Assembly: GCF_030546935.1 (NCBI RefSeq)
Contig: NZ_JAUOPH010000003.1
Coordinates: 372,001-436,000, forward strand
Source: Marinobacter sp. 2_MG-2023
GTDB lineage: Bacteria > Pseudomonadota > Gammaproteobacteria > Pseudomonadales > Oleiphilaceae
Direction of reading: 5' to 3'
DNA length: 64,000 nt
In this document: positions 60,816 through 64,000 of the stretch, one piece after another
Layout: every line of letters begins with the position of its first letter
Numbering within the stretch: position 1 is the stretch's first letter
Made by a program: the position numbers and the translations under genes
Notes under the pieces: generated by a model
Told to the model about the DNA's origin: nothing
What the model saw: the letters and a program-made list of their open reading frames with translations, nothing else
Database searches by the model: none

Positions 60816-61517
60816 AGCCTTCCCTCGCGGCAAGTGTACGCAGGCTAATTGACCGGCGGAGGATCAGCTTCCTTTCCTCCGATTGACCGGACTGCACAAT
60901 CAAAACCCTGTTGCGTGGATTCGGGCCCAAGGCCCATTAACAGCAAACAGCGTCATGACAACTTACTATGACAGGGATCAGTATAGGCAAGGTTTGGCAG
61001 TGTGCAAAAAAGTTCCAACTTATTTTACAGCAAGACATAAACGCCAGGATCAAAACAGCTGGTCTTACATCATTCATCTAGCTAAAACTATACATGTCTA
61101 TAACATTGACACTTAGAGCGAATCGGATGCTTGCAAACCAACTTCGAAACAAAATTGTTAACTGTTGTTGCTGGTAAACTCCGCGCCAACCCCCCAGATT
61201 ATCAATCTTCTAGTTGATCAGGCGCCCTGGAGGACGCGTCTTCATTACTGCAAGGGATTTAATAAATAATAATGCATATGAGTTATTATTTATTAGGGAT
61301 TTTACAAATGTGCATTATTTATAGGACTTAACTTACAACTTACGCTGATTGTTAACCAAGTTGTCGGCAGGTAAAAATATCATGCGCAGAAAATAAAATT
61401 CAGAGTCATTAAAGCAGAGTTGTTTTATTAAAATGATATTGGCACTGCAGTGGGGCGACAAAAACAATCGAGCAAATTATTTTTAATAAATTGATTAAAG
61501 AGCACAAGAATGCGTAA
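60816..61517. other. AT-rich intergenic region upstream of the giant operon
   Basis: About 700 bases with no convincing gene, clearly more AT-rich from about 61010 on than the coding regions. It carries the promoter of the nine-gene minus-strand operon, which I cannot place precisely, and the 3' side of the LysE gene. It includes the inverted repeat at 61260-61295. A 77-codon frame at 60883-61116 is not convincing. Such AT-rich DNA can bind xenogeneic silencers such as H-NS/MvaT, but this is inference. Confidence 0.5.
61260..61295. repeat. Perfect AT-only inverted repeat
   Basis: TAATAAATAATAA (61260-61272) and its exact complement TTATTATTTATTA (61283-61295) flank the 10-nt TGCATATGAG. Both arms are bordered by GGGATTT on the same strand (61254-61260 and 61296-61302). 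Possible operator or cruciform. Confidence 0.55.
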
Positions 61518-62147
61518 TTAGCCCAGCGCCAGCCACACGCCTACCAGCATCATTAAACTTCCGGATATGCGATTTGCGAGGCGAACACTGCCCCCTTTTC
61601 TCAGTGCACGACTCAGGGTTTTACCACCGTGGGCGTATATCTGTAGGCAGGCAAACTCGAGCGTGAGAATGATAATGACCAGCGCGCTCAACTGCGGCGC
61701 AACAGGCAAGGAGCTGTCAATAAACGGGGGCAGCAATACAACAAAAAAAGCCCAGCCTTTAGGGTTGGCAATTGCAGTAATAAACCCCTGCGCTGCGAGC
61801 TGCCACCGCGATGCAGTGTTAGGCACTGCGTCGCCCTCGGGCATGGCCATCTTGCCTCGTGAGCGCCACATCTGGATGCCCAACCAGATAAGGTAAGCGC
61901 CGCCGGCGTATTTGAACAATTCAAATGCGGCCGGGTAACGCAGCATAAAGGTTGCGACGCCAATTGCTGAGGCCGATGCAACTATAGCCACCCCTACCAA
62001 CTCGCCTGCCATCATCCACATTGCCCGCCGCACGCCAATAGTGATGCCCAGCGACAATGCCAGAGTCATACACATACCGGGTGTGATCGAGACAATAAAA
62101 AAGGTCGGGATGAAGGCCGACAACAAAGACAGGTTCAAAAACGACAC
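61518..62147 (-). CDS. LysE/RhtB-family amino-acid exporter
   Basis: A 209-residue inner-membrane protein with about six hydrophobic segments: LLSAFIPTFFIVSITPGMCMTLALSLGITIGVR (with the SITPG signature), FKYAGGAYLIWLGIQMW, AQGFITAIANPKGWAFFVV (conserved NPK). It exports basic or neutral amino acids or homoserine lactone-like solutes in the family. The start is uncertain: GTG at 62147 yields the normal family length; the frame is open to 62297 but would overlap the divergent hydrolase start and has no better ribosome site. Confidence 0.83.
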   Translation of the reverse strand: MSFLNLSLLSAFIPTFFIVSITPGMCMTLALSLGITIGVRRAMWMMAGELVGVAIVASASAIGVATFMLRYPAAFELFKYAGGAYLIWLGIQMWRSRGKMAMPEGDAVPNTASRWQLAAQGFITAIANPKGWAFFVVLLPPFIDSSLPVAPQLSALVIIILTLEFACLQIYAHGGKTLSRALRKGGSVRLANRISGSLMMLVGVWLALG

Positions 62148-62278
62148 GTTGCTGCACTCACTAATAAAATATGGCGGGCTCGGGAGAATACATGTTAATT
62201 CATCCAAACCTTCCATCCCAGTCGCTCGTGGACTATCTTGCTCCCTGATCCGCATACGCTCTGACAGGAATAAAAGCC

Positions 62279-63112
62279 ATGCCTTCCGTATCAGCAACCG
62301 AACGCTTTATTTCGACCTCTGACGGCGAGCTCTTTGTAAAGAGCTGGACGCCGGTTTCAGGCATCAAACCCGCAACCACTGCACCGGTTGTGCTGTTTCA
62401 TGACTCCCTTGGAAGTGTTGAGCTCTGGCGGGATTTTCCGGAACTGCTGGCACGCTCGCTCGGTCGCCAGGTTATTGCCTATGACCGCCCCGGGTTCGGA
62501 CGCTCCTATGCCCGCGCGGACGCGCTGGAATCAGACTTCATCATTAGCGAGGCAACCGGGCCGTTCACAGCGATACTTGATGAGCTGGGTATAAAAGGCT
62601 TTATCGCATTCGGGCACAGTGTGGGCGGAGCTATGGCTGCCGTTTGCGCAGCAACTTTCCCCGATCGATGTGTTGCCCTAATCACCGAAGCGGCCCAGGC
62701 GTTTGTTGAGGATCTTACGGTTAAAGGAATTCGAGATGCAGAACAGGTTTTTGCGCAGGACGGTCAGATCGATCGTCTAAGAAAATACCACGGTGAAAAG
62801 GCAGACTGGGTTCTGCGCGCCTGGACGGGAACCTGGCTATCAGAAAACTTCCAGCATTGGACCCTCAACGAAACCTTATCCCGAGTGAGCTGCCCTGTAC
62901 TCGCCATTCACGGCGAGAACGACGAGTTCGGGACAGCCGCCCACCCGGAACTTTATACCTCACTCCCGGCCGGGCCCTGCGTTTTAGAGCTGCTAAACGA
63001 ATGCGGACACGTTCCACACCGGGAAAAGCCGGATGTCGTTGTGCGTCTGGTCAGCGATTTTGTTGATGAGTATTTGGTGCCCGTTGCCTTAGGGGACCAG
63101 ACCAATCACTAA
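62279..63112 (+). CDS. Alpha/beta hydrolase
   Basis: A 277-residue alpha/beta hydrolase. The nucleophile elbow is GHSVGG (Ser114), oxyanion-side motif HDSLGSVELW at 41-50, acid Asp in the GENDEFG turn, and the His in LLNECGHVPH (near 245). The family covers esterases, haloalkane dehalogenases and lactonases; nothing here sets the substrate. AGGAA lies 8 nt before the ATG. It is divergent from the LysE exporter and converges on the protease-like gene, with which it overlaps by 4 nt at the stops. Confidence 0.87.
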   Translation: MPSVSATERFISTSDGELFVKSWTPVSGIKPATTAPVVLFHDSLGSVELWRDFPELLARSLGRQVIAYDRPGFGRSYARADALESDFIISEATGPFTAILDELGIKGFIAFGHSVGGAMAAVCAATFPDRCVALITEAAQAFVEDLTVKGIRDAEQVFAQDGQIDRLRKYHGEKADWVLRAWTGTWLSENFQHWTLNETLSRVSCPVLAIHGENDEFGTAAHPELYTSLPAGPCVLELLNECGHVPHREKPDVVVRLVSDFVDEYLVPVALGDQTNH

Positions 63113-63723
63113 GTTGCATCCGTACTGACGATTTTGGCCTGATTCTCCTCCGCGAGTTCTTCCAGGCTCATGTACTCGCATTCCTTGTTAGCGATAAAGC
63201 TGTCTGCGGAGTCGATCAGAATATTGTCGTCTCTCATGAAGCGGCGGCCGAGTAGCACCGGATAGGAAAAGTTGCCGCGGTCGGTAAGCGAAAACTGGGT
63301 TTTGTGGCTGGCACCGGCAATGCAGAAGTCCATCATTACCACGTAGCGTCTCTGGGACGGCGCGCCTTTGCGCTTTATAAGCACTGTGCGTTCTACCGGT
63401 CGTTCAAGCTCCAGAATGATCTCTTCGTGGTCAATATCGCCTTCTGAGGGGTGATCTTTGTGGTCTGCCAGCGGTATCTGGAACTTCACCCACTTTTGAT
63501 CGTCTTGTTTAAATTCTTCTACGTTCACAGCGTGTAATGATGACGTTTTCGCACCTGTGTCCAATCGTGCTTTAAGTCTCAGGCCTGTGTCGTTCATCAC
63601 GACCCACTCTACGAAGCCGAGTGTCTCGGGAACTGACGGTTCGCTCTTTGGGGCTGTTTCTGACCATGCAACCGCTGGAAAAACAAGTGCTGTGGCGAGT
63701 GATAAAGGTATCAGGGACTTCAT
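63109..63723 (-). CDS. RimB-like retropepsin-fold protease (PF05618 type)
   Basis: A 204-residue exported or membrane-tethered protein with a signal peptide (MKSLIPLSLATALVFPAVAWS). The catalytic-type motif LDTGAKTSSLHA lies at 54-65 (Asp55-Thr-Gly), with SYPVLLGRRFMRD near 165, both marks of the ATP-dependent zinc protease family related to RimB. The gene before it (acpH) ends at 63720, overlapping its ATG, so they are co-translated. Family members are often encoded beside RimK; here none is seen. Confidence 0.82.
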   Translation of the reverse strand: MKSLIPLSLATALVFPAVAWSETAPKSEPSVPETLGFVEWVVMNDTGLRLKARLDTGAKTSSLHAVNVEEFKQDDQKWVKFQIPLADHKDHPSEGDIDHEEIILELERPVERTVLIKRKGAPSQRRYVVMMDFCIAGASHKTQFSLTDRGNFSYPVLLGRRFMRDDNILIDSADSFIANKECEYMSLEELAEENQAKIVSTDAT

Positions 63724-64000
63724 TCAATTCCTCCTGCAAATTCCTGTAAATCCGGGAAAAATGATAAAAAATGTTCTTCAAGTTCTGAGTGCAGCGGTCG
63801 TATCTCGTTAATGATGCCTGTAAACGAGTTCTGGAAGCGTATGCGTGCTGCAACCCGGTCCAGCGCATATCCAATGTTGTCGAGACTACGGTAGGACCCA
63901 AACCAGTCGTGCGCCACCATGTGCCGGGTTGTCCTGCTCATATCTGGTGTCATCAGATCTTCGTTGGCTTGTAGCTCCTTGTAGACGTCCCTTATAAAAG
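63720..64000 (-). CDS. acpH: Acyl carrier protein phosphodiesterase, C-terminal part
   Basis: The frame is open from the window edge to a stop at 63720. It encodes MTPDMSRTTRHMVAHDWFGSYRSLDNIGYALDRVAARIRFQ... and LHSELEEHFLSFFPDLQEFAG, which fits the C-terminal third of ACP phosphodiesterase (the enzyme that removes phosphopantetheine from ACP): W-x-x-Y-x-x-L-x-N-I-G-x-A-L and the LEExFLxFFPDL end. The N-terminal catalytic part lies beyond base 64000. It overlaps the protease gene by 4 nt. Confidence 0.7.
   Translation of the reverse strand, partial: FIRDVYKELQANEDLMTPDMSRTTRHMVAHDWFGSYRSLDNIGYALDRVAARIRFQNSFTGIINEIRPLHSELEEHFLSFFPDLQEFAGGIE

Noticed and set aside
60883-61116. 77-codon plus-strand frame in the AT-rich region.
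   Set aside because: No ribosome site, no recognisable domain; composition looks random and it lies in the likely promoter region of the minus-strand operon.
1-64000. tRNA, rRNA, riboswitch, or intact insertion sequence.
   Set aside because: I saw no cloverleaf with TTCRA loop, rRNA motif or transposase in reading both strands; faint hits could be missed without covariance-model searches.

Overview
The window looks like a chromosomal segment of a marine gammaproteobacterium, most likely Marinobacter or a close relative. This is inferred from gene content (AlkK-type acyl-CoA ligase with a Liv-type ABC importer, MipA/OmpV and SYLF envelope proteins, AcpH, RimB-like protease, an integron cassette array) and moderately GC-rich coding sequence; no rRNA or marker gene is present to prove it. 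No tRNA, rRNA, CRISPR array or intact insertion sequence was seen.

Layout. (1) 1-7.5 kb: the end of an unidentified gene, three evenly phased palindromes, then a six-gene operon for an acyl-CoA ligase plus a complete branched-chain-amino-acid-type ABC importer, followed by an ACT_3 protein. (2) 8-12 kb: a run of exported proteins (two small-domain periplasmic proteins, a MipA/OmpV outer-membrane protein, a SYLF lipoprotein, an EF-hand lipoprotein). (3) 12-34.8 kb: accessory metabolism built from LysR regulators, each divergent from or next to SDR, MDR, AKR, LLM, MFS, isomerase or dioxygenase genes. Six LysR genes are intact and fragments of three more are visible. Several relics keep pieces of both ends of a gene and have lost the middle; one 114-bp stretch (14771-14884) looks like a collapsed copy of the 2.6-kb locus at 30.8-33.4 kb. 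(4) 20.1-23.4 kb, inside region 3: an integron cassette array without an integrase (CALIN). Recognisable attC sites separate an HU-like protein with a membrane protein, two zinc-ribbon/DUF4145-type proteins and one unknown. (5) 34.9-37.4 kb: a 12-bp tandem repeat, an orphan periplasmic binding protein, and a glutathione transferase behind a doubled TetR-type operator. (6) 37.5-60.8 kb, minus strand: nine tightly packed, translationally coupled genes, including proteins of 3280, 1276, 1263 and 679 residues. The largest has a DUF6603-like beta-rich region and an embedded hydrolase-like domain whose nucleophile is missing. Only the TauE/SafE permease among the nine has an obvious membrane or export signal. 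I cannot assign this cluster to a described system, and it is the best candidate for something new here. (7) 61.5-64 kb: LysE exporter, alpha/beta hydrolase, RimB-like protease and the end of acpH.

How the genes work together. The first operon probably captures an organic acid, imports it and activates it as a CoA thioester. The LysR modules are typical of inducible redox or xenobiotic metabolism. The integron supplies a small set of accessory, possibly defensive, proteins. The giant operon encodes a multi-protein assembly made of beta-propellers and long beta-rich polypeptides, with unknown function. Family assignments were made by eye from motifs and memory of the families; no search was run.
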